Shown here one piece after another: positions 1 through 7,772 of a DNA stretch of 18,984 nucleotides. The translations under genes were made by a program, and so were the position numbers. How positions within the stretch are numbered: the stretch's first letter is position 1; every line of letters begins with the position of its first letter. Source of the stretch: Sulfurivirga caldicuralii (GTDB lineage: Bacteria; Pseudomonadota; Gammaproteobacteria; Thiomicrospirales; Thiomicrospiraceae); contig DQVN01000158.1 of the NCBI GenBank assembly GCA_015661715.1, positions 1 through 18,984 of the forward strand, in the 5' to 3' direction. Under the pieces are notes generated by a model. It saw only the letters and a list, made by a program, of their open reading frames with translations, did no database searches and was not told where the DNA came from.

Positions 1-773
1 AGCTGTTTGGGTATAAAAAAGGCGCCTTTACCGGCGCCTATCAGGATCATGAAGGGCTGTTTGAACAGGCGGATGGGGGCACACTCTTTCTCGATGAAGT
101 GGGCGATCTGTCGCCGGCTTTTCAGGTCAAGTTGCTGCGCGTGCTGCAGGAGGGCGAGGTGCGCCCCTTGGGACACAGTCGGCCTCGCTCGGTGGATGTG
201 CGCATTATCGCCGCCACCCATCATGATCTGGACGAGCTGGTGAAAACGGGCCGGTTTCGTGAGGATCTCTATTATCGTCTGGCCGGGTTTGTCTTGCAGT
301 TGCCGCCCTTGAAGGCACGCAAGGATGATATACCGCTTTTGGTGGAGCATATGCTGGCGGTATTGTCGGAGCAATATGGGCGGGAAAACTGCGGTATTGA
401 GGATGAGGCCATGGAGGCTTTGATGCATTATCACTGGCCAGGCAATATCCGTGAATTACAAAATGAGATTGGACGGATGTTTGTCATGACACCGGAAGGC
501 CAGCCGCTGCAGGCGGAGCACCTGTCTCCACGGGTTCTGCGCGGGTTGCCGGAGGAAAATGAGACGGAGTTGAGTTGGATTGACTCGCTGGGCGGCAGTC
601 TGAAGGAGCGGGTGGAGGCCTATGAGAAGCGGGTCATCAAAGAGGCGCTGATCCGTCATCACTGGAATAAAACCCGGGTGGCGGAAGAGCTGGGCCTCTC
701 TCGGGTCGGATTGCATAAGAAGATCCAACGGTATGGTTTGGAGAAAAAAGAAGGGGCGACCCGGGCGGGTTGA
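1..773 (+). CDS. hupR: Sigma54-dependent NtrC-family activator of hydrogenase genes, HupR/HoxA type (5' truncated by window edge)
   Basis: Only the last 256 codons are present, in the frame starting at base 3; the receiver domain and Walker A lie upstream of the window. What remains is the second half of a sigma54 AAA+ domain. An intact GAFTGA loop lies in [13 protein letters not shown] at bases 1-38, followed by the Walker B-like [11 protein letters not shown] and the R-finger region around FREDLYYRL. The last ~40 residues hold a Fis-type helix-turn-helix ([20 protein letters not shown]). That C-terminus closely resembles HoxA/HupR as I recall them, and the neighbouring hyp and hupTUV genes support the assignment. 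The protein is expected to be a cytoplasmic response regulator that activates hydrogenase promoters with sigma54-RNA polymerase and is controlled by the HupT kinase encoded downstream. It could be another NtrC-family member, but the context makes hydrogenase control by far the best reading. Confidence 0.87.
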   Translation, partial: LFGYKKGAFTGAYQDHEGLFEQADGGTLFLDEVGDLSPAFQVKLLRVLQEGEVRPLGHSRPRSVDVRIIAATHHDLDELVKTGRFREDLYYRLAGFVLQLPPLKARKDDIPLLVEHMLAVLSEQYGRENCGIEDEAMEALMHYHWPGNIRELQNEIGRMFVMTPEGQPLQAEHLSPRVLRGLPEENETELSWIDSLGGSLKERVEAYEKRVIKEALIRHHWNKTRVAEELGLSRVGLHKKIQRYGLEKKEGATRAG

Positions 774-806
774 GCCCATGGAAGGCAAGAGAAAGGAGTG
801 AGTACG

Positions 807-1103
807 ATGTGTCTGGGTGTGCCGGCAAAGGTGATTGAAATTCGGGATGCGGTACAGCATGTAGCGCTGGTGGATATCGGCGGAGTGCGTCGGGAAGTGG
901 ATGTTTCCTGCGTGGTGGATCCGGATCAGGGCATGGATGCGTTGATGGACAAATGGGTTTTGGTGCATGTGGGCTTTGCCATGAGCGTGATCGATGAAGA
1001 GGAGGCGGCGCGTACCCTGGCGATCCTGGAAGAGTTAGGAGAGGTGCAGGAGGCTCTGGATGATATTCGCCAGACTGAACAGATGCTGGGAGGGGTAGGA
1101 TGA
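807..1103 (+). CDS. hypC: HypC, [NiFe] hydrogenase maturation chaperone
   Basis: This encodes a 98-residue HypC. The protein must begin Met-Cys because Cys2 binds the Fe(CN)2CO unit, so the ATG at 807 (MCLGVPAKV) is chosen over an in-frame GTG at 798. An AAAGGAG Shine-Dalgarno at 792-798, 8 nt upstream of 807, agrees. Cys2 and the conserved His54 in VHVGFAM are present. HypC partners HypD as the scaffold on which the cyanide- and CO-ligated iron is built, then carries it to the hydrogenase large-subunit precursor. The C-terminal ~35 residues form an acidic, helix-prone tail that makes the protein somewhat longer than minimal HypCs. The stop codon overlaps the next start (ATGA, 1100-1103), which suggests translational coupling to the SIS-domain gene. 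Confidence 0.96.
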   Translation: MCLGVPAKVIEIRDAVQHVALVDIGGVRREVDVSCVVDPDQGMDALMDKWVLVHVGFAMSVIDEEEAARTLAILEELGEVQEALDDIRQTEQMLGGVG

Positions 1104-1774
1104 GTGATGACATCCTTTCTGCCCTGTATCCCTTTTCTGATGAGGGAAAGATGACGCCAGCGGTTTCCGATGCGGATCTGCAGGCTTCTATTGAGCAGAA
1201 AGTAACAGAGAGTGTTGAGGCAAAGCAGCAGTTTTTTACCTCGCAACGGGATGCATTTGTTGCAGCTGCCCGCATGATGGCCCAGGTTTATGAAAACCAG
1301 GGGCAGATGTTCACCATGGGCAATGGTGGTTCCAACTGTGATGCCAGTCATCTGGCGCTGGAGTTTCTCCATCCGGTCACGGCCGGCCGTCCCGCATTGC
1401 CGGCGCTGAATTTGGGTTGTGATGTGACCACCGTAACCGCCACCAGCAATGATTTGGGTTTTGATAATGCTTTTGTCCGCCAGTTGATCGCCTATGGGCG
1501 AGAGGGGGATCTTTTGGTCGGTTTTTCCACCTCCGGCCATTCGGCCAATTTGATGCGCGCCTTTGAAAAGGCTAAGGCATTAGGGTTGCATACGCTTGGG
1601 TTTGCCGGCATGGATGGGGGCGAGATGGCCCGTTCAGATGCGGTAGACATCTGCCTGATAGCGCCCACCAACAGCGTGCACAGAATTCAAGAGTGTCATC
1701 TGACCGCTTACCATATTTTGTGGGATTTGGTGCATACCCTGCTGGCCAATGCACGAGAACGAAAGGTGAAGTGA
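1100..1774 (+). CDS. SIS-domain, GmhA-like phosphoheptose isomerase embedded in the hyp operon
   Basis: This 224-residue protein has one SIS fold similar to GmhA (sedoheptulose-7-phosphate isomerase, ~192 residues in E. coli), with about 30 extra N-terminal residues. Aligning by eye to E. coli GmhA, the sugar-phosphate loops GNGGSNCD (74-81) and STSGHSAN (143-150) are conserved. So are the four metal/catalytic positions: His84 (E. coli H61), Glu88 (E65), Gln197 (Q172) and His205 (H180). It should therefore be able to bind and possibly isomerise a phosphosugar. The start at 1100 overlaps the hypC stop and has GGAGGGG at 1089-1095 as ribosome site; hypD begins 1 nt after its stop. No LPS heptose gene is nearby, so an LPS role is not supported by context. 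A role linked to hydrogenase maturation or regulation is inferred only from position. Confidence 0.9.
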   Translation: MSDDILSALYPFSDEGKMTPAVSDADLQASIEQKVTESVEAKQQFFTSQRDAFVAAARMMAQVYENQGQMFTMGNGGSNCDASHLALEFLHPVTAGRPALPALNLGCDVTTVTATSNDLGFDNAFVRQLIAYGREGDLLVGFSTSGHSANLMRAFEKAKALGLHTLGFAGMDGGEMARSDAVDICLIAPTNSVHRIQECHLTAYHILWDLVHTLLANARERKVK

Positions 1775-1775
1775 T

Positions 1776-2924
1776 ATGGATATTGTCAGGGATTTTCGCG
1801 ACGGCGCCCAGGCGCAGAAGATTGCCCGGGCGATCGGTGAGCTGGTTAAACAGGTACCGGACAGCCACAGGCGTCCTCTGCAGTTTATGGAAGTGTGCGG
1901 TGGGCATACCCATTCCATCTTCCGCTATGGATTGAACCAATTGTTGCCGGACGAGATCGAGTTTGTGCACGGGCCGGGTTGTCCGGTGTGCGTACTGCCC
2001 ATGGGGGTGGTGGATGACTGTGTCAGTATGGCTGAGCGGGACAATGTGATTTTCACCACCTTTGGCGATGCCATGCGCGTACCAGGATCGGAAAAGTCGC
2101 TGCTACAGGCCAAGGCGGATGGAGCGGATGTGCGCATGGTCTATTCCCCCTTGGATGCGCTTAAGCTGGCACAGCAAAATCCGGACAAAGAGGTGGTGTT
2201 TTTCGGGCTGGGTTTTGAGACGACCATGCCCTCTACCGCCTTGACGGTACAAAAGGCGGCGCAGATGGGAATCAACAACTTCTCCCTGTTCTGCAACCAT
2301 ATCACCATTATTCCTACCATCAAGGCCATGCTGGATTCTCCGGATATGCAGTTGGATGGCTTCATCGGCCCCGGCCATGTGAGCATGATCATCGGCACCC
2401 GGCCCTATCGTTTTATCGCTGAAGACTACAAGCGGCCATTGGTGGTGGCGGGGTTTGAGCCGTTGGATATCATGCAGTCGGTCTATATGCTGGTCAAACA
2501 GCTGGTGGAGGGCCGCGCCGAGATTGAAAATCAATACAACCGTATCGTGCCGGAAGCGGGCAACCGTCATGCGTTGATGGCGATCAACGATGTCTTTGAG
2601 CTGCGCCCCTATTTCGAGTGGCGTGGGTTGGGTTCTATCGACCACTCCGGGGTGCAGATGCGGGAGAAATATGCCCAGTGGGATGCCGAGAAAAAGTTTG
2701 ACTTGCCGCGGCGCAAGATCGCCGACCCCGATGCTGCCCAGTGCGGCGAAGTGGTCAAGGGCGTGCTGAAACCCCATCAGTGCAAGTTGTTTGGCACGGC
2801 CTGTACCCCGGAAACCCCGATTGGCGCCTTGATGGTCTCCTCAGAAGGTGCCTGTGCCGCTTATTACAACTACGGTTCGGTACAGATTCCCGTTTCTGAG
2901 GTGACGCGGAGTCGCACCATATGA
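1776..2924 (+). CDS. hypD: HypD, Fe-S maturation scaffold for Fe(CN)2CO assembly
   Basis: The 382-residue product has the full HypD signature set. CGGHTH at 41-46 carries Cys41, the proposed iron ligand. HGPGCPVC holds the redox-active thiol pair Cys69/Cys72. GFETT and GPGHVS follow, and a C-terminal cysteine set at 323, 336, 343 and 360 should hold the [4Fe-4S] cluster. HypD works with HypC, accepts cyanide from the HypE-HypF pair and assembles the NiFe-site iron in the cytoplasm. AAGGTGA at 1763-1769 is the ribosome site for the ATG at 1776, one base after the SIS gene stop. The stop overlaps the hypE start (ATGA, 2921-2924). The length is normal for the family. Confidence 0.97.
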   Translation: MDIVRDFRDGAQAQKIARAIGELVKQVPDSHRRPLQFMEVCGGHTHSIFRYGLNQLLPDEIEFVHGPGCPVCVLPMGVVDDCVSMAERDNVIFTTFGDAMRVPGSEKSLLQAKADGADVRMVYSPLDALKLAQQNPDKEVVFFGLGFETTMPSTALTVQKAAQMGINNFSLFCNHITIIPTIKAMLDSPDMQLDGFIGPGHVSMIIGTRPYRFIAEDYKRPLVVAGFEPLDIMQSVYMLVKQLVEGRAEIENQYNRIVPEAGNRHALMAINDVFELRPYFEWRGLGSIDHSGVQMREKYAQWDAEKKFDLPRRKIADPDAAQCGEVVKGVLKPHQCKLFGTACTPETPIGALMVSSEGACAAYYNYGSVQIPVSEVTRSRTI

Positions 2925-3979
2925 ACCAGACAGTAGAACAATGTCGCAAGGCCCTGCAGCAGCAGTGGGCGGGGCAGCGTATTCACCTGGGCCATGGCGC
3001 CGGCGGTAAGCAGATGGATGAGCTGATCAGTGGCGTGATTGCGCCGCTGTTTGGCATGACTGGTGGGCCGCTGGAAGATGCGGCGCGCCTGGATGTCGCG
3101 GGGTTGGGGCCAGGGCGTCTGGCCATGACCACCGATGGCTATGTGGTCACGCCGCTGCAGTTCCCGGGTGCGTCCATTGGTCATCTGGCGGTCAATGGGA
3201 CGGTGAATGATCTGGCGGTTTCCGGTGCCCAGCCTTTATATCTGAGCTGCAGTCTGATCATGGAAGAGGGGCTGGCCATTGAAACGCTGATCGATATTCT
3301 CGCCGATATGGCGCAGGCGGCTCAGCAAGCAGGGGTGCAGATTGTCACAGGCGACACTAAGGTGGTTGAACGGGGGCATGCGGATGGTCTGTTCATCACC
3401 ACCGCAGGCGTGGGCTGGATTGCGCAAGGGGTTGATTTAGGGATTCACCGTATTCAACCGGGCGACCGTTTACTCCTTTCCGGCCCCTTGGGGGAACATG
3501 GCGCTGCCATCTTGATCGCCCGGGGCGAGCTGGCGCTGGAAAGTGACCTGCATTCCGACTGTCAACCGCTGCACGGTTTGGTTAAAGCCATGCTGGATGC
3601 CGGTGAGGTTCATGCCATTCGCGATGTCACCCGCGGCGGCTTGGGCTCGGTGGCCAATGAGTTTGCCCAAGGCAGCAATCTGGGCATCGTATTGGATGAA
3701 GCCGCCATTCCGGTACCGGAGGAGGTGCATGGTTTCTGTGATGTATTGGGGCTGGATGTGCTGTATCTGGCCAATGAGGGCAAATTACTGGCAGCGGTGG
3801 CCGCCGATGCTGCAGATGCCATTCTGGCCGCCATGCGCGCCCGACCTGAAGGTGAGCAGGCCGCTGTGATTGGCGAGGTGGTTGAAGATCATGCCGGTCG
3901 GGTGGTGGTGCGCACCACTTTTGGCAGTCATCGGATCCTGGATAAGCTGGTTGGCGAGCAGCTGCCGCGAATCTGTTAA
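2921..3979 (+). CDS. hypE: HypE, carbamoyl dehydratase supplying cyanide ligands
   Basis: The 352-residue product belongs to the PurM/SelD-like ATPase family. It has the glycine-rich N-terminal GHGAGGKQMDELI, TDGYVVTP, NGTVNDLAVSGAQP, TGDTKVVERG and DVTRGGLGS motifs, and ends in the essential PRIC tail (Cys352). HypF transfers a carbamoyl group to that cysteine; HypE dehydrates it with ATP to a thiocyanate and hands cyanide to HypC-HypD. It overlaps hypD by 4 bp and is expected to be coupled to it. It is the last gene of the hypC-D-E block: an 81-bp gap with a terminator-like hairpin separates it from the sensor kinase. Confidence 0.97.
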   Translation: MNQTVEQCRKALQQQWAGQRIHLGHGAGGKQMDELISGVIAPLFGMTGGPLEDAARLDVAGLGPGRLAMTTDGYVVTPLQFPGASIGHLAVNGTVNDLAVSGAQPLYLSCSLIMEEGLAIETLIDILADMAQAAQQAGVQIVTGDTKVVERGHADGLFITTAGVGWIAQGVDLGIHRIQPGDRLLLSGPLGEHGAAILIARGELALESDLHSDCQPLHGLVKAMLDAGEVHAIRDVTRGGLGSVANEFAQGSNLGIVLDEAAIPVPEEVHGFCDVLGLDVLYLANEGKLLAAVAADAADAILAAMRARPEGEQAAVIGEVVEDHAGRVVVRTTFGSHRILDKLVGEQLPRIC

Positions 3980-4002
3980 GAACTTTGCGCTTGGCGTCTT
4001 TT

Positions 4003-4035
4003 GTACGGCAAGGTTTGCAATCGTACTGCTTTTTT
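4003..4035 (+). terminator. Possible intrinsic terminator or attenuator between hypE and hupT
   Basis: GTACG (4003-4007) pairs with CGTAC (4022-4026), and GCAA (4008-4011) pairs with TTGC (4015-4018) around a GGT loop, leaving a 3-nt AAT bulge on the descending arm. Three bases later comes a run of six T (4030-4035). This is the largest gap in the hydrogenase cluster and the hairpin is its only clear structure. The stem is weak by terminator standards, so partial read-through into hupT is likely. No convincing sigma70 or sigma54 promoter was found in the gap. Confidence 0.4.
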
Positions 4036-4060
4036 CATAGGTGCCCGGTAAGATGCGCAT

Positions 4061-5347
4061 ATGAACCAGCCAAAATTGCCTGATGATGTCCGGGTATTGG
4101 ACGGGTTTGATGATGCCGCATGGATCGAGGTATTACAAAAGACCGAGGAAGCTTATGCCCGCTCGGTCGCGTATCAGGTGGAGCTGGAGCAGAAAAATGC
4201 CCAGTTGGAGCAGGCCCATCAGTTTATCAGCGCTATTCTGGCTACCATGTCCGATGTGCTGGTGGTGGTGGACGATGCGTTTCATATTACCCAGGTCAAT
4301 CGGGCTTTTGAAGCATTAAGCGGCTTTACGCAAGACGAGGTGATCGGTCGGTCGGTTTGGCGTTATCTGCTTGTCGATGAAGCACAGCGGGCACGTATGG
4401 AGAGCACTCATCAAACCGCTCTGGAGGCGCCAGAGGTGCAGGTGGTGTTGAAAGGGCGTATCCATGAGATTCCTCTGGCGGTGCGCTGTAGCTGTCAACA
4501 GGAAAATTGTCCGGTGGATCTGGGTCGGGTGATGATCGGACGCCCCATCGGTGAGTTGCTGGAAGCCTATTCCGCCTTGCGTAACGCCCATAAGCAGCTT
4601 AAGCAGACTCAACAAAAAATGGTGCACTCTGAAAAGATGGCCGCGTTGGGCCGATTGGTGGCGGGTGTGGCCCATGAGTTGAACAATCCGGTGAGCTTCG
4701 TCTATGCCAATCTGAAAACGCTGCAACTGTATTTATCCATGTTGCAGCAGCATTGTCCAGTGACTGAGTCGTCTGTCGATAAGATCTGGGACGACATCCC
4801 GATCCTGATCGAGGGCACCACCGAAGGTGTGCAACGCATCAGCCAATTGATTGCGCAGCTTAAGCAATTTACCCGTATGGAGACGGACCATACGGAACCA
4901 TTGAGGCTACGCCAGCAGGTGGAGGAGGCAATTAACTGGGTGGTCAAGAGTCGTCCTACACAACCTGTCCTACAACTGCAATGGGATCTGCCGGACACCT
5001 GGCAGGTTCAGGCGCATCCGGGCAGACTCCAACAGGTTTTGATCAATCTGGTGCAGAACGCACTGGAAGCCATGGCGGAACAGCCCCTTAAACTGGTTAT
5101 CAGCGGTAGTAGGAGCGCTAATCGCCTATGTGTCAGGTTGCGCGATTTTGGTCCAGGTATTTCTCCTAAGCTGCTGGATAAGATTTTTGAGCCGTTTTTT
5201 ACCACCAAGCCGGTGGGGCAAGGAACAGGGCTGGGGTTGAGCATCAGTTATGAGTTGACCCGGGAGATGGACGGGGAGTTGAGCGCCTGGAATCATCCAG
5301 AAGGCGGGGCGGTTTTCCAGCTGTGCTTACCGGAGGCGCACGGATGA
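4061..5347 (+). CDS. hupT: HupT/HoxJ-type PAS sensor histidine kinase of the H2-sensing system
   Basis: The 428-residue soluble kinase has no membrane segment. The order is an N-terminal coiled-coil-like stretch (about 20-55), a PAS domain (about 55-160), a linker helix, HisKA with phospho-acceptor His205 in GVAHELNNPVSF, and a HATPase domain. The HATPase shows the N-box (LINLVQNALEAM), DFGPGI, FEPFFTTK and GQGTGLGLSIS. In HupTUV/HoxJBC systems the kinase binds the regulatory hydrogenase through its PAS region and changes activity with H2; the partner regulator is the HupR/HoxA protein encoded upstream. The next gene, hupU, starts inside its stop (ATGA, 5344-5347), which supports a complex made in fixed ratio. 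An unusual feature is a CxCx4C cluster (Cys143, 145, 150) at the end of the PAS region. The hupT naming rests on context as well as domains. Confidence 0.92.
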   Translation: MNQPKLPDDVRVLDGFDDAAWIEVLQKTEEAYARSVAYQVELEQKNAQLEQAHQFISAILATMSDVLVVVDDAFHITQVNRAFEALSGFTQDEVIGRSVWRYLLVDEAQRARMESTHQTALEAPEVQVVLKGRIHEIPLAVRCSCQQENCPVDLGRVMIGRPIGELLEAYSALRNAHKQLKQTQQKMVHSEKMAALGRLVAGVAHELNNPVSFVYANLKTLQLYLSMLQQHCPVTESSVDKIWDDIPILIEGTTEGVQRISQLIAQLKQFTRMETDHTEPLRLRQQVEEAINWVVKSRPTQPVLQLQWDLPDTWQVQAHPGRLQQVLINLVQNALEAMAEQPLKLVISGSRSANRLCVRLRDFGPGISPKLLDKIFEPFFTTKPVGQGTGLGLSISYELTREMDGELSAWNHPEGGAVFQLCLPEAHG

Positions 5348-6336
5348 ATATTGTCTGGTTACAAAGTGGTGGCTGTTCGGGGTGCACCATGTCCTTGCTG
5401 TGTGCCGAGCAGCCGGACCTGCTGAGCTTGTCCCAGTTGCAAGGGTGGCGTTGGCGCTATTTCCCCTCCCTATCCCCCCAATTGCCTAAGGGTTTGCCCG
5501 GCCTGTTGGCTGCGGTGGAGCAGGGTGAATGGTCACTGGATGTGCTGTGCCTTGAAGGTGCAGTCATGACCGGACCGGATGAGAGCGGCGCCTATCATAT
5601 CGCCGCGGGCATGGATGCCAGTATGCGGGATGTGCTGTTGCGTTTTATCGAACAGGCTCGTTATGTGGTGGCGGTGGGCAGTTGCGCCGCTTTTGGCGGT
5701 ATCACGGCGGCTGGGCCCAATCCCGGTGAGGCGGTAGGGTTGCAGTATGCGCATCACCTCAGCGGTGGTTTGCTGTCTGCAACGTTTCGTAGTCGTGCGG
5801 GGCTTCCGGTGATCAATATTGCCGGTTGTCCTGTTCATCCTGACTGGGTGACTGAAACACTGCTGCTTCTGCAGCAGGATGCATTGGATGAGGCGGATCT
5901 GGACCCATTGAACCGTCCCCGATTCTATGCAGACAAGCTGGTGCATCACGGTTGCAGCCGCAATGAATATTATGAATACAAGGCCAGCGCGGAGCACCTG
6001 GGTGAGCTAGGTTGCATGATGGAGCATCTGGGCTGCATGGGCACCCTGGCCCATGCCGACTGCAACCAGCGTAGCTGGAATGGACAGGGGTGTTGCACCG
6101 ACGCGGGTTATCCCTGTATAGACTGCACCGCGCCCACCTTTGGCACCCGTCGTCACGCCTATCAGGAAACCCCCAAACTGGGTGGAATTCCCGTCGGCCT
6201 GCCCACGGATATGCCCAAGGCGTGGTTTATCGCCTTATCCTCCCTGGCGAAAGCGGCCACACCCGAGCGGCTGAAGAAAAATGCCACCGCTGAACGGCCG
6301 CAGCTTCCACCCCCCGTTAAAGAGATCAAGCTGTGA
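5344..6336 (+). CDS. hupU: HupU/HoxB, small subunit of the regulatory [NiFe] hydrogenase (H2 sensor)
   Basis: This 330-residue hydrogenase small subunit binds the Fe-S clusters. Its N-terminus goes straight into WLQSGGCSGCTMSLL (Cys11/Cys14, proximal cluster), followed by GSCAAFGG, GCPVHPDW, HHGCSR for the distal cluster, and a CTDAGYPCIDC segment. There is no twin-arginine signal peptide and no C-terminal membrane anchor, which distinguishes it from energy-conserving HupS/HyaA and fits a cytosolic H2 sensor. The ATG at 5344 is chosen because GGAGG at 5332-5336 sits 7 nt upstream and the start overlaps the hupT stop; the GTG at 5323 would add seven residues inside the kinase gene. The stop overlaps the hupV GTG start. 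Confidence 0.95.
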   Translation: MNIVWLQSGGCSGCTMSLLCAEQPDLLSLSQLQGWRWRYFPSLSPQLPKGLPGLLAAVEQGEWSLDVLCLEGAVMTGPDESGAYHIAAGMDASMRDVLLRFIEQARYVVAVGSCAAFGGITAAGPNPGEAVGLQYAHHLSGGLLSATFRSRAGLPVINIAGCPVHPDWVTETLLLLQQDALDEADLDPLNRPRFYADKLVHHGCSRNEYYEYKASAEHLGELGCMMEHLGCMGTLAHADCNQRSWNGQGCCTDAGYPCIDCTAPTFGTRRHAYQETPKLGGIPVGLPTDMPKAWFIALSSLAKAATPERLKKNATAERPQLPPPVKEIKL

Positions 6337-7772
6337 GTCGGCGGATCAGAATCGGCCCTTTCAATCGTGTGGAAGGGGATCTGGAAGTTCAACTGGAGGT
6401 GGTCGATGGGGTGGTGAAAGCGGGCTGGGTCAACTCCACCCTATTTCGCGGTTTCGAGTGGTTGCTGGCAGGACGGGCGGTGACGGATGCGCTGGTCTAT
6501 GCACCGCGCATCTGTGGTATCTGCTCGGTTTCCCAATCAGTGGCTGCTGCGGCCTCACTGGCTCAAGCCGCTGCTATTACGCCACCGCCTTCTGGGCAGT
6601 GGGCCACAAACCTGATGCTGGCCTGTGAAAATGCCGCCGATCATCTGACCCATTTCTATCTGTTCTTTATGCCCGATTTTGTTGCTGAGGCCTATGCCGA
6701 TTATGACTGGTACCCTGAGGTGGCACGCCGTTTTACCCCCATGCGGGGGGAGGTGTTGCCCCGTGTGTTACAGGCTCGGGCCCAGTGGTTGCATATTCTA
6801 GGGCTGCTGGGCGGGCACTGGCCTCATACCTTAGCCATTCAGCCGGGCGGGACGACTCGGGTCTTGCAGCGCAGCGAAATCGCCCGATTGCAGGTGATGA
6901 TCGGGCAGTTTGAACATTTTCTGGTGGAAACGCTCACCGGTGGCGTGCCCTTGGCGGCGGTGCTGGCGGTGGAGACAGAAGCGCAGTTGCGCAAGGTGGT
7001 ATCCGGCGGTGATCTGGGGCGTTTTCTGCTGTTGTGTGACGCTTTGGATTTGTGGCAGGTGGGGCGGACGCCCGGTCGGCTGTTCAGCTATGGCAACTAC
7101 CCTGACCCAAATGGCGGGCGGGTGTTTGCATCCGGCATCTGGCGCGAGGGTCAGGTGAGTCAACTGAATACCCAAACCATTACTGAAGATATTACCCACG
7201 CCCGCTACCGCGGTGAGGGTGGTGCGCCGTGGCAGGCGCAGGTGCAACCGGATGTGCATAAACAGCAGGCCTATACCTTTTGTAAGGCACCACGACTGGA
7301 TGGTGAGGTGTTTGAGTGTGGCGCCTTGGCGCGCCAGGTGATGGCGGGTGTGCCGCTGATGCAGGCACTGATGCGCCGGTGGGGCAGTGTGGTGGCCACG
7401 CGGGTATTGGGGCGCTTGTGGGAGCTGATGCGCCTGCCAGGGTTAATGCGCCAGTGGACCGATCAGTTGAACCCGGATGAGGATTGGAATCGGCCTTATG
7501 ACTCCCATTTTAGCGGCCATGGTTTGGGCTTGGTGGAAGCCGCACGGGGTGGTCTGTTGCACTGGATCGAAGCGGAGCAGGGCCTCATCCGCCATTATGA
7601 GATCATCGCCCCGACCACCTGGAATTTCTCGCCTCGGGATGCCACCGGGACGCCGGGACCGTTGGAGCAGGCGTTGGTTGGATTGCAGGTGGGGGAAGAA
7701 GCGGGCCAGGCGCCGGTGGTGCATCATGTGGTACGCTCTTTTGATCCTTGCATGGTGTGTACGGTGCACTGA
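6333..7772 (+). CDS. hupV: HupV/HoxC, large subunit of the regulatory [NiFe] hydrogenase
   Basis: The 479-residue large subunit carries the NiFe site. The N-terminal ligand pair is RICGIC (Cys61/Cys64) and the C-terminal pair is DPCMVCTVH (Cys473/Cys476). The protein ends exactly at that final histidine, so there is no C-terminal extension for a maturation endopeptidase to remove. That is the hallmark of regulatory hydrogenases, as opposed to catalytic HupL/HyaB. Isoleucine between the first cysteines (Ile63) and Phe111 in FYLFF look like the bulky gas-channel residues described in Ralstonia HoxC (my alignment, inferred). The start is GTG at 6333, overlapping the hupU stop. It should act with HupU as an O2-insensitive H2 receptor that signals through HupT, and it depends on the Hyp proteins encoded around it. 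Confidence 0.96.
   Translation: MSRRIRIGPFNRVEGDLEVQLEVVDGVVKAGWVNSTLFRGFEWLLAGRAVTDALVYAPRICGICSVSQSVAAAASLAQAAAITPPPSGQWATNLMLACENAADHLTHFYLFFMPDFVAEAYADYDWYPEVARRFTPMRGEVLPRVLQARAQWLHILGLLGGHWPHTLAIQPGGTTRVLQRSEIARLQVMIGQFEHFLVETLTGGVPLAAVLAVETEAQLRKVVSGGDLGRFLLLCDALDLWQVGRTPGRLFSYGNYPDPNGGRVFASGIWREGQVSQLNTQTITEDITHARYRGEGGAPWQAQVQPDVHKQQAYTFCKAPRLDGEVFECGALARQVMAGVPLMQALMRRWGSVVATRVLGRLWELMRLPGLMRQWTDQLNPDEDWNRPYDSHFSGHGLGLVEAARGGLLHWIEAEQGLIRHYEIIAPTTWNFSPRDATGTPGPLEQALVGLQVGEEAGQAPVVHHVVRSFDPCMVCTVH

Noticed and set aside
637..1540. Long overlapping - strand open frames across hupR, hypC and the SIS gene
   Set aside because: They oppose real genes and have no domain motif; Pro/His/Arg-rich translations are typical of shadow frames in G+C-rich coding DNA.
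3990..4025. Sigma54 -24/-12 promoter upstream of hupT
   Set aside because: GG and GC dinucleotides occur but not with the required 12-bp register, so no acceptable element was found.
7748..7771. Earlier TTG start for hypF
   Set aside because: It would lie within the essential hupV C-terminus; ATG 7772 overlaps the hupV stop and leads directly into the acylphosphatase domain.
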